From Hemibagrus wyckioides (taxonomy: Eukaryota; Chordata; Actinopteri; Siluriformes; Bagridae): DNA of 64,000 nucleotides. Under the pieces are notes generated by a model. It searched no databases, had not been told where the DNA came from, and was given only the letters and a program-made list of their open reading frames with translations. Location: NCBI RefSeq assembly GCF_019097595.1, contig NC_080711.1:15269428-15333427 (forward strand). Direction: 5' to 3'. Shown piece after piece: positions 46,952 to 57,888 of the stretch (position 1 is its first letter; every line of letters begins with the position of its first letter). The position numbers were made by a program, and so were the translations under genes.

Positions 46952-47827
46952 TATATCTAAACCTATAAGAAATGTATATATATTTTTAATTTATTATTAT
47001 TATTATTAACATCTACAATTTTGTTCAAGAGGTTTTATGATCACAATATATAAATATGCTAATACAACAATAATAAAAAATCAATGTAATCATTTAAAAG
47101 GCATATATCTCTTTTGTATGTACACACTGTGCTAAAATTTCACTGTTGGAAATTTCTTGTGTTTTTGTTTAACCATTTTGCATTAAAGGTTGTTTCAACA
47201 TTATTTCATTGTTGAAAAACAACAGTCATAAACAGACATTTTCTTTGTTAAAAATGTTACATATTTGAGCATTTTCCAGGTTATGTACTGCTGGAAAAGT
47301 TTGGGAAAAGCAGTGGGATACAGGTTAAAGTAAACATACAGTGAGATAGAAATGATCATAAACCAATACATGCCTGGTTTTAGCAAGGAATTAAAAACAT
47401 AGCCCATGTGCCCATCTATCTGTTTTGAATGTTTTGAAAGTTTTGAATGGTCCAAAATAATGACTAATAATGTTTATAGCACACAAAAAAGAAGATATAA
47501 CGATGAATGATAAGTTTATGTTTGCTGCTTAGAATGATCCAAATCCTTAATTAGACTTATTTTATCAAACTATTGCACATTTCATCCATTCATTCATCCA
47601 TCCATCAATCCATCTTACTGTATGGTGGTGGATCTGGAACTAGAGCTGTGCAGCAAGCCTAATAAAAAGTCACAGCAATGGGCATTTTTTACTTTCATGG
47701 GGGCTGCCAGGTAAAGAAAAAACACTTTCCTGAACAGTTACTGAAAATAGTAGCAAAATAGTATTTCTGTAGTAGAAATACAGCCAACTAAGTGCACAAG
47801 AAAATATCTGGTATGAAAAAAAAAGCA
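46125..47827. other. unassigned stretch with (AT)n and a SINE tail
   Basis: (AT)n lies at 46905-46946, ATT reiterations at 46993-47007, and a SINE-like 3' tail at about 46656-46710 (ACCCTGGGCTAGATAAAGCA, then GAATGAATGCATGAACGAATG). CCATTCATTCATCCATCCATC lies near 47586-47610 (shown only as repeat text). No gene is recognised. Confidence 0.5.
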
Positions 47828-48913
47828 GGAGTGGGCGGGGTTGGTTAACTTTCAGCTTGAGTGGGCGGTGCTGGTTAACTTTTGGCAGGAGTAGGCAAGG
47901 CTGATTAACTTTCAGCTGGAGTGGGCATGGCTGGTTAACTTTTGACAGGAGAAGGCGGTGCTAGTTAACTTTTGGCAGGAGTAGGCGAGGCTGATTAACT
48001 TTCAGCTGGAGTGGGCATGGCTGGTTAACTTTGGCAGGAGAAGGCGGGACTGGTTAACTTTTGGCTGGAGTGGGCATGGCTGGTTAACTTTCAGCTGGAG
48101 TGAGCGGGGCTGGTTAACTTTCGGTTGGAGTGGGCATGGCTGGTTAACTTTCAGCTAGAGTGGGCGGGGCTGGTTAACTTTTGGCAGGAGTAGGCAAGGC
48201 TGGTTAACTTTCAGCTGGAGTGGGCATGGCTGGTTAACTTTTGGCAGGAGTAGGTGGGACTGGTTAACTTTTGGCTGGAGTGGGCATGGCTGTTTAACTT
48301 TCAGCTGGAGTGAACGGGGCTGGTTAACTTTCGGTTGGAGTGGGTGGGGCTGGTTAACTTTTGGCTGGAGTGGGCATGGCTGCTTAACTTTTGGCAGGAG
48401 TAGGCGGGACTGGTTAACTTTTGGCTGGAGTGGGCATGGCTGGTTAACTTTCAGCTGGAGTGAGCGGGGCTGGTTAACTTTCGGTTGGAGTGGGCATGGC
48501 TGGTTAACTTTCAGCTGGAGTGGGCGGGGCTGGTTAACTTTCAGTTGGAGTGGGTGGGGCTGGTTAACTTTTGGCTGGAGTGGGCATGGCTGGTTAACTT
48601 TCATCTGGAGTGGGCATGGCTGGTTAACTTTTGTCAGGAGTAGGCGGGACTGGTTAACTTTTGGCTGGAGTGGGCATGGCTGGTTAACTTTCAGCTGGAG
48701 TGGGTGGGGCTGGTTAACTTTTGGCTGGAGTGGGCATGGCTGGTTAACTTTCGGCTGGAGTGGGTGGGGCTGGTTAACTTTTGGCTGGACTGGGCATGGC
48801 TGGTTAACTTTCAGCTGGAGTGGGCAGGGCTGTTTAATTTTCGGTTGGAGTGGGCATGGCTGGTTAAGTTTCAGCTGGAGTGGGCAGGGCTGGTTAACTT
48901 TCTGTTGGAGTGG
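47828..48913. repeat. minisatellite, about 36 copies of a 30-bp unit
   Basis: The 30-bp unit carries GGAGTGGGC, then a variable ATGGC/GGGGC, then TGGTTAACTTT, then a variable spacer. The GTTAAC core is kept in almost every copy (exceptions near 48292, 48380, 48831 and 48864). From about 48061 the register is exactly 30 bp. Higher-order structure is visible: 48061-48180 and 48421-48540 differ at one base, and 47881-47940 and 47971-48030 differ at one base. Because 30 is a multiple of three, several frames stay open; the longest is 257 codons on the minus strand (48155-48928) with a decapeptide repeat of KVNQPCPLQP type. I regard that frame as a by-product. Confidence 0.97.
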
Positions 48914-48987
48914 AATTAGATGATTCAAATTTATTTGAGTGGGCAGCAGTGGGATAAAAATTAAAAAATCAGTACATACCTTGATCT

Positions 48988-49195
48988 AGAGCCTATCTCA
49001 GCTGAAATATTCCCAGGATGGGACACAGTTCCATCACAGACACACACAAACACACACACATTGCACCATTCTACCTTCTGGCATGTTTTTGAGTGGGAGA
49101 ATACATCGGAGAACATGCAAACCTCCAGACAGACAGTAAACTCAGCTGAAGACTAAAACCCTTTGCATTTGAACTCTCCTGCAGCGTGCCATGCA
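48988..49195 (-). repeat. V-SINE fragment
   Basis: Plus-strand text in SINE order reversed: AGCCTATCTCAGCTGAAATA, CCCAGGATGGGACACAGTTC, TTTTTGAGTGGGAGAATACA, GAACATGCAAACCTCCAGAC, then a weak B box (TTTGAACTCTCC). The divergence is higher than in other copies. Confidence 0.78.
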
Positions 49196-50655
49196 GCGTT
49201 ATCTGCTATTTGCTTGATGTAATCATTAGATGTAAACAAACGGCACTTGCTAAGAACATTTGTCAGTCACACAATGCAAAGCAACAAAGAGAAAGGAATG
49301 GAAAACTTCACTGTCAGACCAATAGCAGCAGGAGGAGGAGGAGGAGAAAACATGGAACAGACATTTGTCATGGTAGCACACAGATGGTGGTCTGATGAAG
49401 GAGAGAAACAGAAACCAATGAAGGGAATAAGCTAGAGCAGTTACAACAGGAGATGTGGTGAAACAGTTCACCTTGTGTCCTTGAGTATGGAGGTGTGCTT
49501 GTGTGTGCAGGTTACACTACTGAATTTCTACTATACGCCCCCCGTGCACGCCACACACACAGATATAAATAGTATTAAACATAATACAATAATATAATCA
49601 ACGGTGTGTGTGTGTGTGTGTGTGGTGACTCATTGGATCATAATGATTATCCAGTGCCTGAGAAGGGACTCTGGTCATTACAGAGTCCAGGAATGCTTCA
49701 TAGTTGTGTGTGTGTGTGTGTGTATAGAGCATAGAATGGAAAGACTATATTGTATGAGTGGTGGTATACAGCTGAGTTCTCTGTTGACAGACCAGTCTGT
49801 GTGTGTGTGTGTGTGTGTGATCTCTGTTAGCACAAGGAGGCAAGAGTTTCCAACCTTCCACTCAATGCGACCATTTCACTGAGCAGCAGCAAAGGAAAAA
49901 CACACACACACATTCTCACGCTTGTCTATCCTTATGAGGACATTCCACTGACACAACTCAGCTAATTAAAGCTACTGTACACCTAAATATTTCCCTTAAC
50001 CCACCATAACCATAATCAGTATTAAACACCATAATTATTACTTTATGGCTTTGAACTGAAGGAAATGTGTTAAATATCAAGATCACTGCACAATAATCAC
50101 TGGTTATTCAGGTTTCTTTCACTGGCCAGTAATATGCAACAGCACTGTATTACTTCTTCACATGCATAGCTCAGCGAAAAGGCTCGAAGCTTTCTTCTAA
50201 AAATAGTCCACCTTCCTATATAAATGCCCACAACTCTTATTTTAGTGTTTAATTAATCACAACTTCTTCAAGTACTCATGCTGAGTGTTCAAGTACATAT
50301 TCCCAGAGGGTGTTTCGCTAAGCCTGAGAATAGAAACCCAGCCTCATGAAGCACCGGCCATTTTAAAACTACAAACTCATCTCTGTGAATCAGCAGCCAG
50401 TTGCACCAGCTGAATATAAGTTTAGGCAAGGCCTTGTAGGAAAGTAAAACAATACCTTTGAGTATACAAAATACAAATATTGACACTTGGTATTTAAAAC
50501 CTAATGTTCTGCATGAATACTTTGTAAAATTGAGCAATACTCTACCATATGTATAGTACATTTGTTAGGATCTACTCATGTGATTACTTCATAATCCCTG
50601 GACATGGACAACTTGCTAAAATATGTGAATGCATAATGAACCTTGTTTTCATCAC
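49196..50655. other. unassigned stretch with three spaced (GT)n tracts
   Basis: GT tracts lie at about 49603-49624, 49705-49723 and 49797-49819, roughly 95-100 bp apart. A GGA-rich stretch lies near 49332-49348. The intervening sequences do not obviously repeat each other. No gene is recognised. Confidence 0.55.
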
Positions 50656-50984
50656 ATCCATCCATTCATTTATGTTCTGTCGATCCTACACAGGGTCACA
50701 TGGAGCCTAGTGTCTATCCCAGTGGACTCGGGGAACAAAACAAGGGACACGATGGACAGGGTGCAGACCCATCACACACACTCACACACTCATTCACACA
50801 TTATGAACAATTTAGAGATGCTGAAAAGCCTATAAGGCATGTCTTTGGACTTGTGAAGGAAACTGGAGTACCAGGAAGAAACCCCTGAAGCAAGAAGAAA
50901 AAATCTAGACTCCACAGACACAAGGAGGAGGCAAGATTTGAACCCCTAACGCCTAAGCTGATGGACTAACCACTAAGCCACCAT
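50656..50984 (-). repeat. tRNA-derived V-SINE, near full length
   Basis: Reversed on plus: CATCCATTCATTTATGTTCT, ACACAGGGTCACATGGAGCC, GTGTCTATCCCAGTGGACTC, ATGGACAGGGTGCAGACCCA, GGAAGAAACCCC, then B box (TTTGAACCCCTAACG, 50937-50951) and A box (GGACTAACCACTAAGCCACC, 50963-50982). Both pol III boxes are close to consensus. Confidence 0.9.
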
Positions 50985-51220
50985 TTATTACCCAATGCGA
51001 GTTACATATCTTACACTTTTTCTAATCTCACAATTGCAACATAAAGTAGTATCATGCAATACTGTAACTCAATCTCTCTCTCAATGAACACTTGATAATT
51101 CTGGCAAAAAGGAATTAGTGTTAAATCTATAATCAATTCAGAAATTACGCTGATTTATAAGTTGCTCAAAAGCTGCTCCACATGACTGTATACAGCATAC
51201 ATTATTTATAATCACAGTCT
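50985..51220. other. unassigned non-coding stretch
   Basis: No gene recognised. Confidence 0.5.
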
Positions 51221-51463
51221 CTGGTGTCACCTAGATGAGGATGAGTTCCCTTTTGAGTCTGCTTCCTCTCAAGGTTTCTTCCTCATATCATCTCAGGGAG
51301 TTTTTTCTTGCCACTGTTACCTCTGGCTTACTTATTAGGGATAAATTTCATTTGAATTTTGTCCCATGTAATTTTTAATCTGAATTTTTATACTTCTGTA
51401 AAGCTGCTTTGAGATAATGTCCATTGTTAAAAGTGCTATTCAAACAAACTGGACTTGAATTTA
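51221..51463 (+). repeat. interspersed repeat, LINE-tail-like
   Basis: Text familiar from many fish genomes: CTCTCAAGGTTTCTTCCTCA, TCTCAGGGAGTTTTTTCTTG, TAAAGCTGCTTTGAGATAAT and CATTGTTAAAAGTGCTATTC, ending near ACTTGAATTTAAATT. The polyadenylation-like and AATTGAATTG-type end suggests a retroelement 3' end. I do not know the class with certainty. Confidence 0.6.
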
Positions 51464-52280
51464 AATTGTGTGTTAATATGTGCGTAATATTACAAGCCTC
51501 TATGACTATAAGACTATAAATATGCTACTTTTATATATCAGCCAGTGCAGTGAGCTCTTTCCTCTGGTGCCAAATGTCATCAAATATTGATATAAGAAAG
51601 GCATTTTACACCACTTAAGATTAGATTTAGTTTGCCATTAATGTGATATTACACTACTTTTCACTGGATTTAAATGGAAATTCATTTTGCAGGCATCCAT
51701 TTTGTTGTTGTTGTTGTTGCTGTGGTTCATTACTAAAGCAGCAGAGGAGAACAATTGCATAGCAAAGTAAAATACAAAAACAAGAGCTGGATAAATTGAG
51801 TCTACTACTTTATTGTATTTACTGTAAACGCACACATCTGGTTTATTTCCTTTGCTTGTTCATACACTGAATTACACAGAGAAAAAAAAACAGACATTCA
51901 CCGCTTCCTTGCATCCTTATGCAGCTCTATTGTGGATGTCTTATTTCCTGTTTGTGTCAGATCGTGTTTCTGATTATGTGCTGATGCTGAAATCTACGCG
52001 ACTTTGTGAGTTTTAGCAACACTTCCATGCTACTAGTCATACTAAACACTTCAAAAAATCTACACTTTACATTTTTAACCCACAACTTTAAATATATAGC
52101 TATGGACTGAACTTTAGCCTGAATTATGAGCAGACTATAGCTGGTGAAACTGAGCCAGGAACAAAACGTTGAGTTAATGGTATTTCCAAATGACTCAGTG
52201 TACCATTTAGGGTTATTTAGTCTGTGTATACTCTATAACATATATGTTTAGCAGAAAGGCATTTATGATTTAGTACTGGG
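51464..52280. other. unassigned non-coding stretch
   Basis: (GTT)n lies at about 51704-51719. No gene recognised. Confidence 0.5.
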
Positions 52281-52463
52281 AAGTGGTTTCTAAGTGGTTA
52301 AGGTGTTAGACTACTGATGGGAAGGTTTGAGTCCCAGCACCATCAAGCTGCCACTGCTGGGCTTTTGAGCAAGGCCCTTAGTTCTCAACTGCTCAGTTGT
52401 ATAAATAAGATAAATGTAAGTCGCTCTGGATAGGGATGTTTGCCAAATGCTATAAATGTAAAT
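52281..52463 (+). repeat. tRNA-derived SINE with L2-like tail
   Basis: Head AAGTGGTTTCTAAGTGGTTA holds the A box (CTAAGTGGTTAAGG), followed by B box GGTTTGAGTCCC (about 52325-52336). Next is GCTGCCACTGCTGGGCTTTT and GAGCAAGGCCCTTAGTTCTC, then the tail GTAAGTCGCTCTGGATAGGG and TGCCAAATGCTATAAATGTA. The tail matches the reverse complement of the L2-like LINE end at 29.95 kb. Complete or nearly so. Confidence 0.9.
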
Positions 52464-53576
52464 CTAGCTCCCTTTAATTTATTATTATAATTTTTTTTGC
52501 TAGACCTCTTCTGTCTATAAAGATGAAACACATCCATTAAATAACACAAGCCTACTAAAAGTAAACTTATAAGAATCTAATCTGACTAATCTTAGAATGT
52601 GATCTTGTCTAAATTGTCTATTGTTTAGATTGTTTAGTTTAACTCCAACAACATTTGTTTAGATTCTCTGTTGTCCATACTAAAAATATTCAAATATTAT
52701 ATGTGCAGTCGTGACTGGACAATTGCTATTTGTATGGTTGTTTGGGAAAATCCACTGGATGTTGCTGCAGCTGAACTCTGGAAAATATTTTATTTCGACA
52801 CTTGAATACCTTACATGTATCTTGAATTTCAAAACTGATCATTTTTAGAAAGTTTGGGAAACATTTTATAAACATTATTTCAAATGAATTGGATCCTGGT
52901 GACTCAGATCTTATGTTGCATGGATTTTAAGGACTGGGATCATGTATACCACCAGTTTTTACCAGTACAATAAGTGTTCTGGAAGTCGACTCATCAGACA
53001 CTTTCAATCAGTATAAACAAATTTGAGATGTTTTATACCTGTTGATAACCTTACACAGAATTTCAGTGGTTGAAGATAACGCCTTCAAATTTTAGAGGCT
53101 TATGAGCAAGCACTTGGGGACCTCTCGGAGAGCAGAAATGGGTTTGATATCACCATTTACTTTGAAAACAGAAACATTTGTCTGAAAGAAAAAATAACTG
53201 TATTGTTTTCTTGGAAACTTCGATGATTATATTGCACCTAGCTGGCTAAGTAAAAACTACAAATTCTTAAAGCACTGAATATCTACTTTTATATGAGACA
53301 TTAAGCATCTCTCTGGAGTGTGACATGACAAAAACATTTAGTGCTGAACATGGACACCACCAAAACAGGCACATTTTTTCATTTTTTTCTCTATTTACAG
53401 ATGAATGAATGATTTTTGCTGTTGCTTGTTATTTGGTAAAAATCCAATAAATATACTGTTAATTATTATCTTTTACCTTAGGTGATTAGAGACATTGTAT
53501 AGTTAAAATGTGACCATGTGAAGGGTCTTTTCAGGCTGCTTGCCGTTTATCAAAACCTGTAATGTCCACAGTTTTC

Positions 53577-53616
<40 letters not shown>

Positions 53617-54347
53617 CAAGCTTAGTCTGCTTCAGGCCGTCTTATTCATCCTGATTATAGCACATTAAAGTCGGCCTCTCCCACTCACAGTTTGTGGTGA
53701 TGAAGCATTTACACATTTCGCCCTCTTGCTTTCTTCCTGATGATACGCTGTCGCTAAACAGTGCATGAGGAAGCTTTTGCCCTCTCATTACGGTAACAAT
53801 GCGACTCCAAGGAAAATGCATCATGATGACAATTAACTTCAAGGGCAGTTTGAGGCTCACAGTGCAGGAGAAAAAGCTTCAGAGTCTTTCAGCTGCTATA
53901 GATTTTGCCTGTGCTGAGTGAGAAGGAAAAAATATGTTGCTGGTTCAACTAAAAGGCTATTTAACAGATGTAAAATGAAATTACTTTGACAGTTCTGGCC
54001 ATGGCAGACTCGGAGACAGCTGTTAATTCAACATGAAAGCATTGGTTGTTAGCGAGCTCATGCTAAGCTTGCAATAGATTATTTGATGGTAGTAAGGCTC
54101 ATGTTTCAGTAATAAGCCTGTCATGGACACTGTCTGATCTAAGAACCCTTTTATTTAACAGATAAAAACCAAAAGACTGTGAAAACTTTTGTAAAATATA
54201 ATATAAGATAGTTGTTGTGTAGAGATCGTGAACGTGAAATCTGTGAACTGTGAACATTTTTGTGGATAGGGTCTAGGCAGTATTGTAATTATCTCATGAG
54301 CTAGAATTGGTGTATAACACTTCAGCAGTGACCTTGCATAAGCAATG

Positions 54348-54378
<31 letters not shown>

Positions 54379-55093
54379 TGTGTGTGTAGCCCTCCTGGCC
54401 AGCCTGTCATCACAACTCTATGTGAAAGGTGCTAGGCGCTAATCACAGTAGCCTCCTATCGTTCTCTTAATTAGCTGAACTTTTTCCTACAGTTCCCCTC
54501 CTGTTTCACCCAAAACAGACCTTCTTAACTCTTGTACTCAGTTCAGGGGGTCCTCAACAAATATGCTAAACCACAGTATTGGAGGCAAGTCTAAACCTAG
54601 ACTAACCAAATCCTGCTGTGTTTTTGTTTTGCACCAATAACAAAATTTCTGGATGCCATCTGATGCCATGAATTTGGTCACAATTACATTAAGTTACTAC
54701 ACTCACAAAAACAGTTTTTATATTTTTAATTTCATCACATTCCTTCTATTTAGTCTTTTGGAACTGACAGACTCATGAAGATCTCTTGCATTATGAACAC
54801 AAGCCTGACACAAAAGAGAATTATCAGCTTAAATTCAAAAGAAACAAAAAACATAAAATTAAAAATATTTTATTTTATTTATTTTAAATATTTTATTTTA
54901 TTTTAATAAATATTTTAATAAATTATTTTTATTTTATTTATTTTAAATATTTTACTTTATTTTAATAAAATAAAAAATATTTAAAAAATAATATTTTCAG
55001 ACTGAGAACTGCCCAGAGAAAATATGCATTGTGTACTTAAATTAAAGAATTTAAGAATTTCATATATACACAGATACATATACAGTATATACA
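52464..55093. other. unassigned stretch with microsatellites
   Basis: (AAT)n lies at 53575-53613 and (GT)n at 54348-54388. About 54860-54990 is AT-only sequence with a tandem duplication of TTTTATTTATTTTAAATATT-type text. 53640-53870 is GC-richer with a 72-codon minus frame and no domain. No gene is supported. Confidence 0.5.
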
Positions 55094-55440
55094 CACCAAT
55101 CACCCATAACAAAAAAAACACATAAGCAGGTGAAGTGAATAAGACTGAATATCAAGAGTTTTGATATATTAGGCAGCAAGTGAACGGTTAGTTCTCAAAG
55201 TTGGTGTGTTGGAAGCAGGAAAAATGGGAAGTGTAAGAATATGAGTGACTTTGACAAGGGCCAAATTGTGACGGTTAGATGACTAGGCATCAGTCAGAGC
55301 ATCTCCAATACAGCTGGTGTTGTGGGGTGTTCCCAATAGGCAGTGATTAGTACCAACCAAAAATGGTCCAAAGAAGGATGACCGGTGAGCCAGCGACAGG
55401 GTCATGGACACTCAAGGCTCACAGATTCATGTGTGATGCA
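55094..55440 (+). mobile_element. Tc1/mariner fragment, same family as 7.5/12.6/13.8 kb but opposite strand
   Basis: It starts with a decayed terminus (CCAATCACCCATAAC), then AGCAGGTGAAGTGAATAAGA and GATATATTAGGCAGCAAGTG. These are the family's 5' leader, found in inverted form at about 13.0 kb. The transposase N-terminal region follows (GACTTTGACAAGGGCCAAAT, then AGAGCATCTCCAATACAGCT and GGGGTGTTCCC). It contains several frameshifts and stops, and homology ends near 55440. This copy is the most diverged of the four. Confidence 0.85.
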
Positions 55441-57618
55441 TCTTCCCATGTTCTCCTTGTGCAGAAACATTCTTAACTCTTCTCCAATTCTAATATCTGT
55501 GGTTCTTCCAACACTTATCTTCTCCTACACTTTATTTCTGGTCAGTTGTTTGAAACTTGTTGGCGTTGGTGTTTAATTAGTTTTACTTTCAGCTCTTTCA
55601 GCAGCTTGGGTGTTTGCATTGTATTCTTGCAAGTAGATAAAAATAATCTGCCAGCCAGGAAAATGAATGTAAATTTAAATGTAAAATCACCAAAGGAGTG
55701 GTGTGAGCAATTGTTAGTAGAAGGATGTAACTATAAAGCAATCCCAAACAGCTACCTTTTGCAGACATCTTCACTTATCCTGGGGCTACATGACTTTTAG
55801 CACACACTCCAAGTGCCCAGGCCAGGCAGATGTGTTCCCCTGGCAACCAGAGCAGCCCATTCAGATGCTAGTGGGTGTGTGACAAGCCTACGACAAGCCA
55901 TGAGGTACTCCTGAATGTCACTGGAGTGGAGTGGGAGTGTCGGGGTCACTGAGAGATGAGAGGGGTGAGTTAATTACAATAATTAGGGCTTGACTAACAA
56001 ATCCATTACTCATGCTATAAGGGTTTGGAGAGTGGTGATGCAGTGAAGGACATGAATGAGCAGTGCCTTTTTAGATGAATGTCGCCAATGGACAGCAGAA
56101 CACTCACCAGCTCACAGCCTCACGTCACTCCTTTGTAGGCTGTAGATAATGGAACATAAAATGAATGGGAGTGTCCAGGCAGCCTTTTTGGGCTACGTTT
56201 ATTTAGAGGGGAAAGTGAGGTGATATTTTTAGGTCTACAATGACACTTGATCGTGTTTTGCAGAATACAGTGAATCACGGAAAGAGCACTGAGTGTCTCC
56301 TTTCAGTTTCTTTAAGTGGAGGGTATGACCTGTAAAATATGTTTCCATAGATGCAAAGGGAAAGGTTCTGTACAACAAACACTAGCAACATGCTTGAGGT
56401 TTGTAGTGAAAAAAAAAACAAAAACAGTGTGCTTGAATTATCTTTGTACTTACGTATATTTGTACTATGTACTGTATTGTATATTTGCCACCCTACATAA
56501 ATTATGAGCTATTTTAGCATGACTTTTTAACAGATATAATTTAACAGATTATTTTCATCAGTATAAAAAATACAAATATAATAGTGGTGCATATAAACAA
56601 CCTTAAAAAGTATTAGAATTTGTTAATTTTTATATTTAAATAAAAGTACAGTAAAATAGTGCATAGAGAAACACTTAATTAAAAAAGACTTATTAAAAAA
56701 GCACACTAGTAGAGTGTTATAGGTGTTTAGGCATTATAAGACACATAAACTTTCACATGAATATCCTCTGTAACAATTTTCAGCCTGAGTTGTGATTCAG
56801 TGTTCTTCTGCTTCTGTTTAGGTTATTTCTTTTCTACGCCTTTAGATTGTTTTTTGTCATTATTTCATGTTCACTAAGCACTTTATCCTGGTCAGGGTCA
56901 CACTGGTCATGAAGCAGGAATACAATGCACTCTGAATGAGCCTGAAATCTCTGGCAGCCGTTTCCATGTTCTCTATTCCCTGTTATCCTTTCAGATTTGT
57001 CTACTGCATGCTTGAATACAATGGAGTCTGACAGCACTGGTGAAAATGCTTTTATTTTGCATAGTGTCTAATTTAATAGAACATTTTTTTCATTGAGATT
57101 TTACGATCAGTAATATCATGAGGGAAACGTAGAATCTTAAAGGGATTTTCATAAATGTGTTGATCCATATTGGATCAAATCCACTAGAGTATCATCTGAA
57201 CACATGCTTCAACAGAAGGGAAAAAATGACTGTAGACAGAAGTAGCATATAGTATGAAAAATAAATAAATTTTGGTGATATCATTGGGTCACTGGCTTGA
57301 TATACTGTATATATAAAATGTTCAACAGTTAGTTCCGTTCCACTAATTTGATTGGTCAAGCAAGGTTCCAACAGTGCTTAAATTTATTATAACTGGGATG
57401 TTTCACTGTGTATCACCGTCCTCATCTGTGCTTGCAACATAAATCTCACTCCCTACTTCAAAACTGTTACTACAGTAGTGACATGACCAGCACACATAGC
57501 TGTGTAAAAAAACAGCTAAATATTAGCCACAGCAGCGAGCTGTGAGCTCATGCCTACAGGCAAATCAAAGCAATGCCAATATTCAGTATAACCACACTCT
57601 TTCTGGTGTAATATTCGA
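55441..57618. other. unassigned stretch with a SINE scrap
   Basis: About 56874-56950 is a minus-oriented V-SINE 3' scrap (GCACTTTATCCTGGTCAGGG, then AATACAATGCACTCTGAATG). About 55800-56150 is GC-richer single-copy-looking sequence with TTAATTACAATAATTA near 55970. No gene is supported. Confidence 0.45.
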
Positions 57619-57888
57619 TCCATCCATTCTGCAGCCTATCCCAGGAGACTTGGGGCACAAGGCAGGGTACACTTTTGACAGGATGCCAGTCTATCACAGG
57701 GCACAATCACACACACATACTCACACACCCATTCGCATGCCTTTGGACTGAGGGAGGAAACTGGACTACCCAGAGGAAACCACCAAAGCAAAGGAAGAAC
57801 GTGCAAACTCAACACTCACATGGCGGAGGTGGGAATCAAACCCTGGAGGTGTGAAGCAAATGTGCTAAGCATCAAGCCACCGTGCCTA
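57619..57888 (-). repeat. V-SINE / DANA-like SINE
   Basis: Reversed on plus: CATCCATTCTGCAGCCTATC, CAAGGCAGGGTACACTTTTG, ATGCCAGTCTATCACAGGGC, TGGACTGAGGGAGGAAACTG, GAACGTGCAAACTC, then a B box (GGAATCAAACCCTGG, 57831-57845) and an A box end (GCTAAGCATCAAGCCACCGTG). It is nearly full length. Confidence 0.88.

Noticed and set aside
47828..48913. CRISPR-like array
   Set aside because: Units are contiguous 30-bp tandem copies with no unique spacers, and the context is an animal genome.
48155..48928. 257-codon minus-strand open frame as a proline/glutamine-rich protein
   Set aside because: It is made by a 30-bp tandem repeat that keeps several frames open. The plus strand is also open over 48704-48919, and no promoter or conserved flank is seen.
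49603..49819. Higher-order repeat from three evenly spaced (GT)n tracts
   Set aside because: The sequences between the tracts do not resemble each other by eye.
50937..50984. tRNA gene from good A and B boxes
   Set aside because: The boxes are the head of a full-length V-SINE with its usual central and tail blocks.
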